Numbered from the stretch's first letter, positions 27,582 to 36,422 are shown. The stretch: 64,000 nucleotides of DNA from Lachnospiraceae bacterium KGMB03038 (GCA_007361935.1 CP041667.1:2074501-2138500), one strand, 5' to 3'. Notes: generated by a model from the sequence alone, not told the origin. Program-made: numbers and translations.

Positions 27582-27815
27582 TTATTTATCTACATTGCTA
27601 TCCCCAACGCCAGGCGTGGATGGGTCTACCACGATCCCTGCAATCACCAGGACCGAAAAGATCGCATTAACTACGTCAAGCAGCTTATTTCCCAGGTCGC
27701 CCAGATCTAGAGTGTATCCAAACACTGCGGCCACCGTCTGGATCACCAGCAACACCGCCGGGATGATGGCCAGCCAAAACATCTTGTTTTTAAATCTTTC
27801 TTTCCAATCAAACAT
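27582..27815 (-). CDS. Holin (phi LC3 family)
   Basis: 77 residues. MFDWKERFKNKMFWLAIIPA followed by a hydrophobic helix and a second one (VVNAIFSVLVIAGIVVDPST) is the phi LC3-type holin pattern. Forms membrane pores that release the endolysin. ATG with GGAGG seven bases upstream. Confidence 0.9.
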   Translation of the reverse strand: MFDWKERFKNKMFWLAIIPAVLLVIQTVAAVFGYTLDLGDLGNKLLDVVNAIFSVLVIAGIVVDPSTPGVGDSNVDK

Positions 27816-27830
27816 AACATTACCTCCTCC

Positions 27831-28139
27831 TTACAAGCCTATCATTGTAAATACTGCTCCAGCCACCGCCCCGATGGCCAGCGTTAAAATGTACCATTTT
27901 ACTTTTCTCCAGGTTTCGCCATCCCGGTTTTCCAGAGCTTCCAAACGCTCCTGGTGTTCCTTTTGTTCTTTAGTCATTGTCTCGATTGACGTCGCCAGGC
28001 GCTCTACCGATAGGGTCAGATCATAGATCTTATTGACCATTTTTTCACTGTCCGAGATTCGATAATGGATTCTTTTATGCTCGTCCTGCATACGGCGGAC
28101 AAACTCTTCATGTTCTACCCTGGTCACATATTCATCCAT
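27831..28139 (-). CDS. XhlA-like haemolysin/lysis accessory protein
   Basis: 102 residues. Coiled-coil-rich N-terminus (about 1-75) and one C-terminal transmembrane helix (YILTLAIGAVAGAVFTMIGL). Matches the XhlA family that assists holins. ATG start nine bases after GGAGG; 15 nt before the holin gene. Confidence 0.82.
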   Translation of the reverse strand: MDEYVTRVEHEEFVRRMQDEHKRIHYRISDSEKMVNKIYDLTLSVERLATSIETMTKEQKEHQERLEALENRDGETWRKVKWYILTLAIGAVAGAVFTMIGL

Positions 28140-28143
28140 TGGT

Positions 28144-28548
28144 CTATTCCTCCTGTACTTCTATCCAGCCATATACCCCTGGCTCCCAGACATTATTATC
28201 CACAGTGGACTGCCAGGTCTTTCCGTTATGTATCACACGGTCGCCTGTCATATATGGGTTTGTACTCTCCGGCTGTTCCCACGGCAAAACTTCTCCGCTT
28301 GGATCCGTCAGCACCTTAGTCCACAGGCTCGGCGCGGCCTCCGGTGTCCAGTCTGCCTGTGATGTATGCTCTGTCAGGCACTTGTACAATATGCCATTGT
28401 ACAAGACCCTGTCTCCGACCTTATAAGGATATCCGATCACCCAGGCCGGGAAGAAGCTAGGTACTTCCAATGCCTGCGTATCAGTCAATGTCGTAGTCTG
28501 CATTTCCAGCAGCCGCCGGAACTGTTTCGCCTGTTCCTTCGTTATCAT
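28144..28548 (-). CDS. Phage protein with two carbohydrate-binding (CBM5/12-like) modules
   Basis: 134 residues. Two repeats start YPYKVGDRVLYNGILYKCL and NPYMTGDRVIHNGKTWQST, each followed by aromatic residues and a W(E/T)P motif, as in chitin-binding CBM5/12 modules. Probably helps the tail tip bind cell-surface glycans. ATG at 28548 follows GGAGG by eight bases. Its first 68 nt overlap the upstream gene in another frame. Confidence 0.75.
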   Translation of the reverse strand: MITKEQAKQFRRLLEMQTTTLTDTQALEVPSFFPAWVIGYPYKVGDRVLYNGILYKCLTEHTSQADWTPEAAPSLWTKVLTDPSGEVLPWEQPESTNPYMTGDRVIHNGKTWQSTVDNNVWEPGVYGWIEVQEE

Positions 28549-28900
28549 TCTCTCCACCTCCTTCTCCCGTCACGATAATCTGCAATGCTTGCTCTACGTT
28601 TGTCACACGGCTGTCCATCCCATCCAGGCGTTCTTCCGGCGTTTCTCCCACTCGGTACATGGCCACGCCCAGGATGGCGCCGGTGTATTCCTCAATCCGG
28701 TACAGTTCTGTGTACCGCTCATACGTGGCAATGATCTGTCCGCGCTCCTCGATCTGGATCTTCCTGCAGGCAAATTCGTCCGAAAACTTTGTACGCAGTT
28801 CTTCTCGTGTCGCTGACACGGTTTTGATCTGCAATAGATTTCCAACTATGGCCGCCGCCTGGATGGTTAATTCCGTGGCGTCGTTAAAAACAGCTTTCAT
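28481..28900 (-). CDS. Conserved phage tail-tip region protein
   Basis: 139 residues (MKAVFNDATELTIQAAAIVG). Not assigned to a named family, but such proteins follow tail-fibre genes in Firmicutes siphophages. Middle part is beta-rich (YRIEEYTGAILGVAMYRVGE), followed by a short coiled coil (RLDGMDSRVTNVEQALQ) and a Gly/Glu-rich tail that overlaps the CBM gene. ATG at 28900 follows AGGAG. It sits just outside the left inverted repeat of the invertible segment. Confidence 0.65.
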   Translation of the reverse strand: MKAVFNDATELTIQAAAIVGNLLQIKTVSATREELRTKFSDEFACRKIQIEERGQIIATYERYTELYRIEEYTGAILGVAMYRVGETPEERLDGMDSRVTNVEQALQIIVTGEGGGENDNEGTGETVPAAAGNADYDID

Positions 28901-28943
28901 AATGATCGCTCTCCTTTCTTTTTTATTATTAAAAATTTTTAGC

Positions 28944-29530
28944 ACTAAATGACAAATTGCCGGAGGAAGGAAACGATTACGTTAAGCTTCCTAATGGAAC
29001 ATTAATCCAATGGGGACAGGCAAGTTTTCCAAGTTCTGGTTCCGGCGGAAATGGATATGCCGTGGAAGATTTTACAATCCCATTTGTCGACACGCCGATC
29101 GTAACAGCAACATCTATGTATGCAAGCAGTGTTATAACTTTTGATTTGTCTGTCCAGCCAAGAACGTACAATGTTACGATATACGCTCGGACAAACGATG
29201 GGAACCCTGTTACCGGCGCAAGCGCTTGCTGGACGGCTATGGGCCGATGGAAATAATCACTCCACCATTAATGTCAAATCCACATAAAACGTTTCTGGAG
29301 TGACAGAATCATGTGCAGAAAATGGTATAACAATCCGGTTATTATTGCTGTCGTACGCTCCTCCACCGCACAATGTTGTCGCGTGAAGTGCGTATGCAGA
29401 TATACCTATTATTGTATATCCATCAGGGATATTTACATTGATAGCAGTGTATGAGTTTTGCCCATTTGATACATTAATTCTGTTCGAATATCTTTGGACA
29501 ATAATCTTTTCGTCCAATTTGTCATTTAGT
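28944..29530. repeat. Invertible segment (tail-fibre switch)
   Basis: The 16-bp sequence ACTAAATGACAAATTG at 28944-28959 is present as an exact inverted copy at 29515-29530. Between them lie two C-terminal coding cassettes facing each other, their stop codons abutting at 29256/29257. Both repeats are read in the same frame (L N D K L), so inversion would join the fixed fibre N-terminus to either cassette. Confidence 0.85.
28960..29256 (+). pseudogene. Silent alternative tail-fibre C-terminal cassette
   Basis: 98 residues in the opposite direction to all neighbouring tail genes, with no ATG and no promoter of its own; the first in-frame start-like codon is the TTG inside the repeat. The sequence EGNDYVKLPNGTLIQWGQAS is a common start of putative tail-fibre C-terminal domains, and it ends GASACWTAMGRWK. 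After inversion the fibre would have 168 fixed codons plus these 98, about 266 residues. It is stored sequence rather than a decayed gene. Confidence 0.82.
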
Positions 29531-30018
29531 TCCTCAAGCGTGGGCGCCGTCGGGAGTAGCGTGGTGACGCCTGTAACGTTAATCCCGTCCAGCTCGACAG
29601 CAAAAACCGGTACCTGTACAGGGCTGTCTCCCTGCTGGATATCCCCGTCCGTATACGCTGGTTGCTGTGGATCCGTCTCTGCCGGGGTGCCCTGGATTAC
29701 AACCCACTCTGCAGATTCTACGTCCTGCTCGGCGTCGTAGGTGTACTGCCAGCAGATCAGATCGATTCGCTTCATCCCCTGCGTGCCATTCTGGATCGTC
29801 ACAGGGTCATAACTGTTAACCTTCACGGTGCTCAAAGCCCCCTGGATCATCATTGCTCCGTCCCGAATCCTGATTTCATTTGATGACTGCACCTGCGGCT
29901 CCAGCATTTGACCAGTCTGTAAGATATATCCCCCACTTCCCCAGGTCCCCTGGTGCTTCATTCTGCCCTGCTGGCTTGTGATATGCGGTGACCCTTTTCT
30001 GCCTGTTGCTAATTCCCT
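29257..30018 (-). CDS. Tail fibre / distal tail protein, expressed cassette; AGG start
   Basis: 253 residues if AGG at 30018-30016 is the start. The N-terminus ELATGRKGSPHITSQQ matches the standard opening of Firmicutes baseplate/fibre proteins; the first ATG (29961) is 19 codons later and would remove it. GGAG lies 10 nt before the AGG. Fixed part up to the right repeat (29515), then the variable C-terminus (KIIVQRYSNRINVSNGQ, ending TFYVDLTLMVE). Probable receptor-binding protein; its C-terminus is switchable by inversion. Overlaps the end of the upstream tail gene by 10 nt. Confidence 0.85.
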   Translation of the reverse strand, partial: RELATGRKGSPHITSQQGRMKHQGTWGSGGYILQTGQMLEPQVQSSNEIRIRDGAMMIQGALSTVKVNSYDPVTIQNGTQGMKRIDLICWQYTYDAEQDVESAEWVVIQGTPAETDPQQPAYTDGDIQQGDSPVQVPVFAVELDGINVTGVTTLLPTAPTLEELNDKLDEKIIVQRYSNRINVSNGQNSYTAINVNIPDGYTIIGISAYALHATTLCGGGAYDSNNNRIVIPFSAHDSVTPETFYVDLTLMVE

Positions 30019-31010
30019 TGTTCATCATCTCCTTCTATGCTATATTCGATGGATTCTTTTCCATCTGTTATTTTGTAAATCTTTTCTGTTATCGGTTTTG
30101 CCGCATACAGTCCCGTTATATAGTCTCTTCCTCCGATAATATCTCCGATGTCCACGTTAATTCCGATAGAGGCGACGTCCATCTGGAAATCAGTGGAATT
30201 CATCAATTCTCTTAGTTTTTCTACTCCGTTTTCTCTCAGTTCTTCCGTTTCCGCAGACGTATTTTCGTATACTTCCGCAATTTCTTCTACGCCTTTGTAG
30301 TATTGCGTATTTCCGATCGTTCCATCTTCCTGCACATACAGATGGATCACTTGCCTTTCCTGCAGCTCTCCCTTTCCCAGACAGATCAAATGATTGACTC
30401 CGTTTCGCTTATTTTTAAACGTAAAATTTATTTCGCTGTCCTGCGACAGTTCGATTTCATTAGAATAGTCCACAATCGGAACTGCTGCGACCTCCACATA
30501 TCCCGGCTGCCCCCTCTCTTGCTGTACGTATTTTATCTGTATCCTGTGCCCTACGGATTTCAGCATTTTTTCAATTCCATACAATAGCGTGCAGTATCTC
30601 TCGAATTGATAATCATTCACGTTTACTCCTGTATCCTCAGACGATACTACAAAATAATTCCCGAATTGCTCTTCGATCAGTCCCGACAGCACGGTATTCA
30701 GCTCTCCGCTAACTTTTTTGTAGTCTTGTCCAGATGGCGGCTGTATAACTTTTTTATCCAGACTCCCTCTCCAGGTTCTTCCGAGCATAGACACGGTATT
30801 TAATTCCGTGTTGGTGTTTACCTCTCCGATAATTCCTCCATACTCTGTCCCTGGTATATAGATTACATTTCCAAAATCCAGGTCGTCCTTCCATGCTTCA
30901 TACGGTATTTTTATCTCATAATCGTTATCTCCTCCAATGTCTATATCTACATCCGCATCTGCGATCTGTCTGATGTCTCTGAGCGTCTTATCTGCAAGGA
31001 TCAGTTCCAT
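30009..31010 (-). CDS. Tail-tip protein (Siphovirus Gp37-like)
   Basis: 333 residues (MELILADKTLRDIRQIADA). Matches the Gp37-like tail protein family located after Dit, probably the hub that Dit and the fibre dock on. ATG at 31010 with AGGAG nine bases upstream; overlaps the Dit stop by 10 nt. Rich in beta strands with repeated aromatic-acidic segments. Confidence 0.8.
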   Translation of the reverse strand: MELILADKTLRDIRQIADADVDIDIGGDNDYEIKIPYEAWKDDLDFGNVIYIPGTEYGGIIGEVNTNTELNTVSMLGRTWRGSLDKKVIQPPSGQDYKKVSGELNTVLSGLIEEQFGNYFVVSSEDTGVNVNDYQFERYCTLLYGIEKMLKSVGHRIQIKYVQQERGQPGYVEVAAVPIVDYSNEIELSQDSEINFTFKNKRNGVNHLICLGKGELQERQVIHLYVQEDGTIGNTQYYKGVEEIAEVYENTSAETEELRENGVEKLRELMNSTDFQMDVASIGINVDIGDIIGGRDYITGLYAAKPITEKIYKITDGKESIEYSIEGDDEQGN

Positions 31011-31828
31011 CTCGGCTCGCTCCTTTCTAGAAAAAGAGTAATGTCGAATCCGAACGCTCCACTCCATACAATATCAAGATTCCCAGCCGGTATTTTTTCG
31101 AATACACTTTGCTTTTTCGCTCTCAGGTCGTAAATATTTTGGATCGTTCCGTTTGTAAGGTATTTGAGTACCGTGTTCTCTCTGCTGTCGATTACCATGT
31201 ACTCTCCTGCCTCCAGCGTGTCAAACACTTCATATGGATATCCATTTATCAGTATTCTCGGGTTTACACACGGCCCATAGATCGTCATTTTAAATTTGCT
31301 TTTTGCAAAATGGTCGATATACCAAGAGGCCGTTCCTGCTTTTTGCGCTGTGTAATCGTATTCGTAATCGTATGGATAGTCCAGCCCATCTTCCGGCTGT
31401 ATTTCGTTTTGTTTAAAAAACTGTTTTGTTTCTTCCTTGATCCAAAACGAGTATGGGCACAAAAATTTCACGTTCTTTTCCGTCCACAACGCCCCTTCCG
31501 CCGGCGCCGTGCTGGATGATAAAATATAGCTTCTTATGTAGTGCTCTCCACAGATCAGTTTTCCAGGCGTTTCATTAAGGATATCCCTTTCCCCGGCCTC
31601 AAAAAAACGGTTCAGGTTCTCTTTTCTTTGGCTTATAGGCCCCCGGAACACAATAACTCCTTCATATTCCGCGGGGCCCTTCTTAAATCCAGTTATTTTC
31701 ACGCCATATTTCTGCTCTATCCCGTCATATTCCCACGAATAATTATGGAAATTTATATTTTTTACCCTTGTCGGGTATGAGAGAAGGTCGATTTCTTCCC
31801 CAGCAGAATTAATATATTTTGCTACCCT
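31001..31828 (-). CDS. Distal tail protein (Dit); AGG start
   Basis: 275 residues if read from AGG (31828-31826). The N-terminus VAKYINSAGEEIDLLSYPT and INFHNYSWEYDG are typical of Dit proteins. The only usual start codon in frame is GTG at 31702, 42 codons later, lacking a ribosome site and cutting off this conserved part. The ribosome site before AGG is weak (GGGGG, 10 nt) and inside the tape-measure gene, so translation is probably coupled. Links tail tube to the tip. Confidence 0.83.
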   Translation of the reverse strand, partial: RVAKYINSAGEEIDLLSYPTRVKNINFHNYSWEYDGIEQKYGVKITGFKKGPAEYEGVIVFRGPISQRKENLNRFFEAGERDILNETPGKLICGEHYIRSYILSSSTAPAEGALWTEKNVKFLCPYSFWIKEETKQFFKQNEIQPEDGLDYPYDYEYDYTAQKAGTASWYIDHFAKSKFKMTIYGPCVNPRILINGYPYEVFDTLEAGEYMVIDSRENTVLKYLTNGTIQNIYDLRAKKQSVFEKIPAGNLDIVWSGAFGFDITLFLERSEPRWN

Positions 31829-34203
31829 TGAAATACAACCCCCATTCCTTTTAGCTGTCTCTTATATGCTCTCTCTCCGATATACAAGACTGTGCTGCTG
31901 TCGGATGCTCCGCTCCTTACAGAGTTGTAGAGCATATTATAGTCAATCGTCTGTGCCGGCGCATCTTTCATAATTTCATAGTTTATTGTTTCCGCCGCTG
32001 CTTGTGCTGCCTTTTGTATGGTCGGTATGTAATCGTAGATTCCTTTTGCCAGTCCCTTCATCATATCCGGCATCCACTCTTCATAAAAGTGTAGCGGTCC
32101 TTCGTCCGGCCTTGAAAAGTGCAAGAATGAGCTGATCTTGTCAGCCACGTCTTTTACAGCTCCGGTCACTTTCCCGATCGCCCCCTTAATTCCTCGCACA
32201 ATCCCGTCGATGAAGTCGCTTCCCCACTTCACCGCTTTTGACGGGAGTGAGGTCAGGAAACTTATCGCGCTTTCGAACGCAGACTGTACGGCCGAGCCGA
32301 TTTTCGAACCAATTCCGCGGATGACCGCAACGATATTATTGAACGTAGACGTTACCAAAGATCGAATCAACGAAAGCGCTGACTGTACGATGGCCTTTGC
32401 CGCGTTCCAGGCTCCTTTCCAGTCCCCCTTCAGGACCGAAGTCACCAACTTTATCAAATTTTGCACGATTTTCAATCCGCTGTTCACGACCGTGGTAATG
32501 GTTGAGATCGTATTTTGTACGACCTGCATGATCGTGTCGCCCCATTGCGTCCAAATTACGTTCACCAGCTCTACAAATGCCGCGAAAATCGCTTGTATTG
32601 TCGAAATCGCTGTTTGTATCGCAGCCTGAATCTGCGACCATGCGGACGATACGGATGCCCGAAAATTTTCGTTTGTCTTCCACAGTGTTGCAAAGATGGC
32701 GATTAGAGACGTCACCACTCCTATCACAATTAAAATCGGCGCGGCAACTCCCGAAATTGCTGCTCCTACTGCCGCAAATCCTGCCTTGATACTTCCCAAC
32801 GCCGCCGTAAGTCCTCCAGATCCCAATAGCGTACTTAGCTTCCCTATTATCCCTAGTACTGGCGATAATGCTGCCACAATTCCTAACAATACCAGCACAA
32901 AATTTTGTACTGGCCCTGGAAGGTTGTTAAACGCATTTATTACCTTCGACGCAAATTCTGTTATTTTTGTAATGATCGGGGTCATTACCTCCGCCAGGCC
33001 GGCCATAGCCTCCTGAAACTCCTGATTTGCCTTTTTGTTCTCGACCAAAGCCTTGTTGTTTTCTTCCCAACCATTATAGGTATCCATTAGCCCAGCATCC
33101 GCCAGCGTCTGCAATGCATAGTTTTGCTTTTCCGCATCCGACGTACACTCCTGCAGTCCGGCTGAAAAGTTATCAGCTCCGATTCCCAGTCGATCTAGCA
33201 GTTCTCCGAATTGTCCTGTTGCTTTCTCGGTTGCAAGCGTCTCCTGCAAAGAGTCTGCAAGAGACTCTATTTTTAACGTGTCCGGGAATCTAAGGTATGC
33301 TCCAGATAATCCTTCTACTGCTTTTTGCAGGTTCGATTCAGTAAATCCAGCTTGCAAAAGGTTCGAGGTTGCCTCCACCGATGAGTCCGTTTCATCCGAC
33401 ACAACATTAAATTTATCAAATGCATCTCTTGTTGCATCGATCCCAACTCCAGCATTTCTGGCGTTATTATCCAGCTTCGAAAGATCAGATCTAAGTTCAG
33501 ATGTTGCCGGAACAGTTGCCGCCATTGCCCCCAGCAACCCGCCCGCTGCCGTTGATAATCCTTTTGTCTTTTCTGACGCAGACGATGCCGCATCTCCAAA
33601 TGCCGTTAGATTCGCATTTAAAGTAGAGGTCTTTTTCGCTTTTTCCTCCAGGTTATCCAATTTCTGTTCTGTCTCAATTATTTCTCTCTGCAGCGCATCG
33701 AATTGTTTTGGACTTATCGGATTGTCAAAAGTTTTGTTTACCTTCTCGGCCTCTTGTCGTAACTCTCTCAGTTTCACCGTGGAGTTCGCCAGCTCTTTTT
33801 CCAGGTTTTTGTACTCTTCTGTATCGACCTCCCCGGCGTCCTTCATTTCAGACATTTTTGCCTTTAGTTTTGTGATCTTATCTCCCGTTTCTTCAATTTC
33901 TTTTTGGATTGGATCATAGGCTTTTTTCCAAGCATCGTACTTTTTTACAGATTCCGCCGCCTGCTCGCTTGCTTTCCGAAGTGTTTTTAGCTTTGTCTCT
34001 GTTTCCTCAATCGATTCCGCCAAAAGTTTTTGCTTTTGTTCCAGAAGCGTTGTGTTCTTTGGGTCTAGCTTCAGCAATTTATTTACATCGCTCAGGCTTC
34101 TTTGCGTAGATTTCAGATTTTTCTCTACTCCATCCAGCGCCTTATTTAATCCCGTTGCGTCTCCATCCAGCTTTATCGTGATTCCGGTTATTCTTCCCGA
34201 CCT
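31822..34203 (-). CDS. Tail tape measure protein; AGG start
   Basis: 793 residues from AGG (34203-34201), seven bases after a full GGAGGTGAT ribosome site. The opening SGRITGITIKLDGDATGLNK equals the usual N-terminus of this family; the first standard start (TTG at 34077) would lose 42 residues. Long helical and coiled-coil regions, central hydrophobic segments (FVLVLLGIVAALSPVLGII and ILIVIGVVTSLIAIFATLW), and a C-terminal PDEGPLHFYEEWMPDMM motif seen in phage tape measures. Sets tail length. Confidence 0.92.
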   Translation of the reverse strand, partial: RSGRITGITIKLDGDATGLNKALDGVEKNLKSTQRSLSDVNKLLKLDPKNTTLLEQKQKLLAESIEETETKLKTLRKASEQAAESVKKYDAWKKAYDPIQKEIEETGDKITKLKAKMSEMKDAGEVDTEEYKNLEKELANSTVKLRELRQEAEKVNKTFDNPISPKQFDALQREIIETEQKLDNLEEKAKKTSTLNANLTAFGDAASSASEKTKGLSTAAGGLLGAMAATVPATSELRSDLSKLDNNARNAGVGIDATRDAFDKFNVVSDETDSSVEATSNLLQAGFTESNLQKAVEGLSGAYLRFPDTLKIESLADSLQETLATEKATGQFGELLDRLGIGADNFSAGLQECTSDAEKQNYALQTLADAGLMDTYNGWEENNKALVENKKANQEFQEAMAGLAEVMTPIITKITEFASKVINAFNNLPGPVQNFVLVLLGIVAALSPVLGIIGKLSTLLGSGGLTAALGSIKAGFAAVGAAISGVAAPILIVIGVVTSLIAIFATLWKTNENFRASVSSAWSQIQAAIQTAISTIQAIFAAFVELVNVIWTQWGDTIMQVVQNTISTITTVVNSGLKIVQNLIKLVTSVLKGDWKGAWNAAKAIVQSALSLIRSLVTSTFNNIVAVIRGIGSKIGSAVQSAFESAISFLTSLPSKAVKWGSDFIDGIVRGIKGAIGKVTGAVKDVADKISSFLHFSRPDEGPLHFYEEWMPDMMKGLAKGIYDYIPTIQKAAQAAAETINYEIMKDAPAQTIDYNMLYNSVRSGASDSSTVLYIGERAYKRQLKGMGVVFQG

Positions 34204-34215
34204 CTTATCACCTCC

Positions 34216-34410
34216 CTATAGCCTGTCTATATCTTCCTGGGTTGCCATCACTGGATAGTCGTAGCTATCGTTTTTTGATTCGATAAACATGTCGTTAATC
34301 ATCCCAATGCTCAGGAGTTCCAATTCTGATATGGATATCCCCAGTTGTACACACCTGAGCATAAATAGCGGCGTATTGATCTCTCTGTCTATTTCACGTT
34401 CTTTTTTTTT
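34216..34410 (-). CDS. Tail chaperone frameshift extension (gpGT-type)
   Basis: Minus-one frame continuation of the tail assembly chaperone beginning at a run of nine A (34410-34402 on the minus strand) and ending at TAG 34218-34216. About 63 extra residues (KERE, then IDREINTPLFMLRCVQLGIS). It overlaps the chaperone stop and ends 13 nt before the tape measure start. A minus-one slip at this site gives the long form known in many siphophages. Confidence 0.75.
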   Translation of the reverse strand, partial: KKKEREIDREINTPLFMLRCVQLGISISELELLSIGMINDMFIESKNDSYDYPVMATQEDIDRL

Positions 34411-34808
34411 GGGGTTGACGATGTTTTGTTTTCCTTATTCCACATCTCCAAAATTTCCGGGAATATCTTGTAAATGTCAAACGTCTCAAACTGTTCCAGC
34501 CATTCATCTATTTCTTGCGGCTGGCTTGGGTCCCCATGCTTATGCATCATGTATGCAATGTTTTCAAAAACTTCCAGAGATTCGATCGGGAGTTCGCTTT
34601 CAAATTCTTTCTCGTCAAATTCTTCTCCCGCTTCTTCTGCTTTTCTTTTTAATTCTTCCTTCAACTGTTCTTGCTTCTCTACCTGTTTTCTAAGCCAGTT
34701 TAGATCCACAAAAATATCCCGTCCAAATTTAATCCTATACATTCGCGGGATTGCCGCCGAGCTTTTAAACTCGCACGGCAACCCGTTGATCACTATCGTT
34801 TTTCTCAT
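34389..34808 (-). CDS. Tail assembly chaperone (gpG-type)
   Basis: 139 residues (MRKTIVINGLPCEFKSSAAI). Standard position between major tail protein and tape measure. Acidic helical C-terminus (EELKRKAEEAGEEFDEKEFE) ending in a lysine run encoded by nine A, the slippery site for the extended form. ATG overlaps the upstream stop as TAATG. Escorts the tape measure during tail building. Confidence 0.85.
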   Translation of the reverse strand: MRKTIVINGLPCEFKSSAAIPRMYRIKFGRDIFVDLNWLRKQVEKQEQLKEELKRKAEEAGEEFDEKEFESELPIESLEVFENIAYMMHKHGDPSQPQEIDEWLEQFETFDIYKIFPEILEMWNKENKTSSTPKKKNVK

Positions 34809-35371
34809 TATGCTGCTTCCGCCTTTTCATATACTTTCGTAAACCAAGTATCTTTTACTGCTGCGTAAGATTCGTCTGTGGTTTTTGCCCTTACCGTTCC
34901 ATCATCCGCAGCCCCGCAAGATATGGTTAATGTGTCCGTGTTTGGCTCTTTTGTATCTTCCGTTGTAGTCGCATCCACGCTTGGGCGCGTAGCGGTACAG
35001 TTATAAAACCAAAAGAGCGTTGGGTTTTTGTCTCCGTCCACCTGGAATCCCAACGCAAATTCTACAGTCTGTGCATTTGCGTCCTCAAACAGCACCCCGT
35101 TTTCATCCTCTACTTCCCCCAATACATCTTTCCTGAAGGAATCCGGGATCAGTGCGACTTCCAAATCTCCCTCGTATCCCCCGTTTGAAGCCGAAGTGTA
35201 GTATTTCACTCCGTCTGCGTAAAAAGGAGTTAGCTCCCCCTGCTGCTCCAGCGAAATAGATACCGCTCCCGGAATGGCTACCGGTGTCGCATACGTTGTT
35301 CCTGCCTGCTCTCCTGTCGTATTTTTTACTGCGTAATGCACATTTTTAATATTAAATTTTACTTTGCCCCT
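34808..35371 (-). CDS. Major tail protein (phi13-type); AGG start
   Basis: 187 residues from AGG (35371-35369), eight bases after GGAGG. The opening GKVKFNIKNVHYAV and IPGAVSISLEQQGELTPFYA are the family signature. A TTG 10 codons upstream lies on the far side of the ribosome site, and the next usable codon (GTG) is 10 codons in, so neither fits. Forms the tail tube. Confidence 0.92.
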   Translation of the reverse strand, partial: RGKVKFNIKNVHYAVKNTTGEQAGTTYATPVAIPGAVSISLEQQGELTPFYADGVKYYTSASNGGYEGDLEVALIPDSFRKDVLGEVEDENGVLFEDANAQTVEFALGFQVDGDKNPTLFWFYNCTATRPSVDATTTEDTKEPNTDTLTISCGAADDGTVRAKTTDESYAAVKDTWFTKVYEKAEAA

Positions 35372-35384
35372 TTTTGCTTCCTCC

Positions 35385-35702
35385 TTAAATTTCCGTCTCA
35401 AAAATCACTTGTATCATTTTTTCTGATTCAATGTAGTATTCCTGTTTTTCGTAATAGAGTCCGTTTTCCGTCAGCCAATCCGAAATCTTTTCCTCGCCTT
35501 CCAGGTCTTTTTTCTCCGAATAGAATTCAACGTCCAATTCGATGATCTCCTGGTATACAATCCCATCCGCGGAAAAGTTTTCCGTCCCCGGCGAGTAATA
35601 TGTTATATATGGCAAATCCGGGACGTCTCCTTCCGCGAAATGGCTGTATGCTACTGGATACCCAAGCTTTGTCAACCCTTCGTGAAATTCTTTTATGGTC
35701 CT
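35385..35702 (-). CDS. Tail completion/terminator-like protein; AGG start
   Basis: 105 residues from AGG (35702-35700), eight bases after AGAGG. The opening TIKEFHEGLTKLGYPVAYSH matches small proteins between gp10 and the major tail protein that cap the tail. The first normal start (TTG at 35675) is nine codons later. Overlaps the gp10 stop. Function by position and similarity. Confidence 0.78.
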   Translation of the reverse strand, partial: RTIKEFHEGLTKLGYPVAYSHFAEGDVPDLPYITYYSPGTENFSADGIVYQEIIELDVEFYSEKKDLEGEEKISDWLTENGLYYEKQEYYIESEKMIQVIFETEI

Positions 35703-36097
35703 TGGTTCAACCTCTCTTTCACGCGTCGCTCAAATTCTTCATTGCACCATTCTTCTACCTGCTTGATATGTGGGATTGCCCTGGCACGTCCTCCCTGGCG
35801 GAGCTGGTGCCCTTTTTCCAAGAGATGGGTTAGGCCTGGTTTGTTCTTGTTATGGACCACAAACGCAAACTTTCCATTCATTCCCCGGATGTATTTTACG
35901 GACCATCCGTCTGCATAATGGCCTTTTGGCCCTCCATTTCCCTTTCCCCGCGGAGAATTTGTTTTTAGTTTCTTCGCTCCTTCTCTCGCCACCGCTCGCG
36001 CGATTTTTTCCAGATCGTCCTCCGTCACGTCTCTATACTCTTTTAATTCTTCCAAGACCGCATTGGCTAAGTCGTCAATGCTAATTGTCTGCGCCAT
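35693..36097 (-). CDS. HK97 gp10-like tail protein
   Basis: 134 residues, ATG start (MAQTISIDDLANAVLEELKE). Contains the basic gp10-like core HYADGWSVKYIRGM and HNKNKPGLTHLLEKGHQLRQGG, the latter a clear family marker. Joins head-tail connector to tail. Overlaps its neighbours slightly on both sides. Confidence 0.87.
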   Translation of the reverse strand: MAQTISIDDLANAVLEELKEYRDVTEDDLEKIARAVAREGAKKLKTNSPRGKGNGGPKGHYADGWSVKYIRGMNGKFAFVVHNKNKPGLTHLLEKGHQLRQGGRARAIPHIKQVEEWCNEEFERRVKERLNQGP

Positions 36098-36422
36098 TTT
36101 TTGTCACCGCCTTGATTTTTACCGTTTTATTCCGAAATTGGATATTGTCAATCAGGTTGATATTGTAGATCGCCCCTCTAAACAATATCCGGTACTGCTT
36201 TGTGTTCATCTCTTCAAAAAACGGATGCCATCGAAAAACAAATTCTACCGTGTTTTCTTGGTGTACGTTTGCCGCTTCCCAGTATTCCGCCCCCGACAGA
36301 CCATTTACATAGGCGTATGCTTTTCTCTCTTCCTTCCATTCTCCAGATGGATTCCCGATTTCGTCATATGCGCTTATGTATTTTTGGAATGTCACCAAGC
36401 CCCTGTATGCTCCAGAATCCAT
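36081..36422 (-). CDS. Head-tail adaptor (phage head closure family)
   Basis: 113 residues from ATG at 36422, with GGGGAGG seven bases upstream. MDSGAYRGLVTFQKYISA then VNGLSGAEYWEAANVHQE matches the phage head-tail joining family. The ATG overlaps the preceding stop (TGATG). Uses a standard start, unlike several neighbours. Confidence 0.83.
   Translation of the reverse strand: MDSGAYRGLVTFQKYISAYDEIGNPSGEWKEERKAYAYVNGLSGAEYWEAANVHQENTVEFVFRWHPFFEEMNTKQYRILFRGAIYNINLIDNIQFRNKTVKIKAVTKNGADN

Noticed and set aside
28957..29256. Independent plus-strand gene starting at TTG
   Set aside because: The TTG is inside the inversion repeat, has no proper ribosome site and no promoter; it fits better as a stored cassette.
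34077..34203. Sequencing error or hypermutation as the cause of AGG codons
   Set aside because: Ten unlinked genes differ at the same functional position only; the surrounding frames are intact and ribosome sites are kept. Random error would not be limited to start codons.
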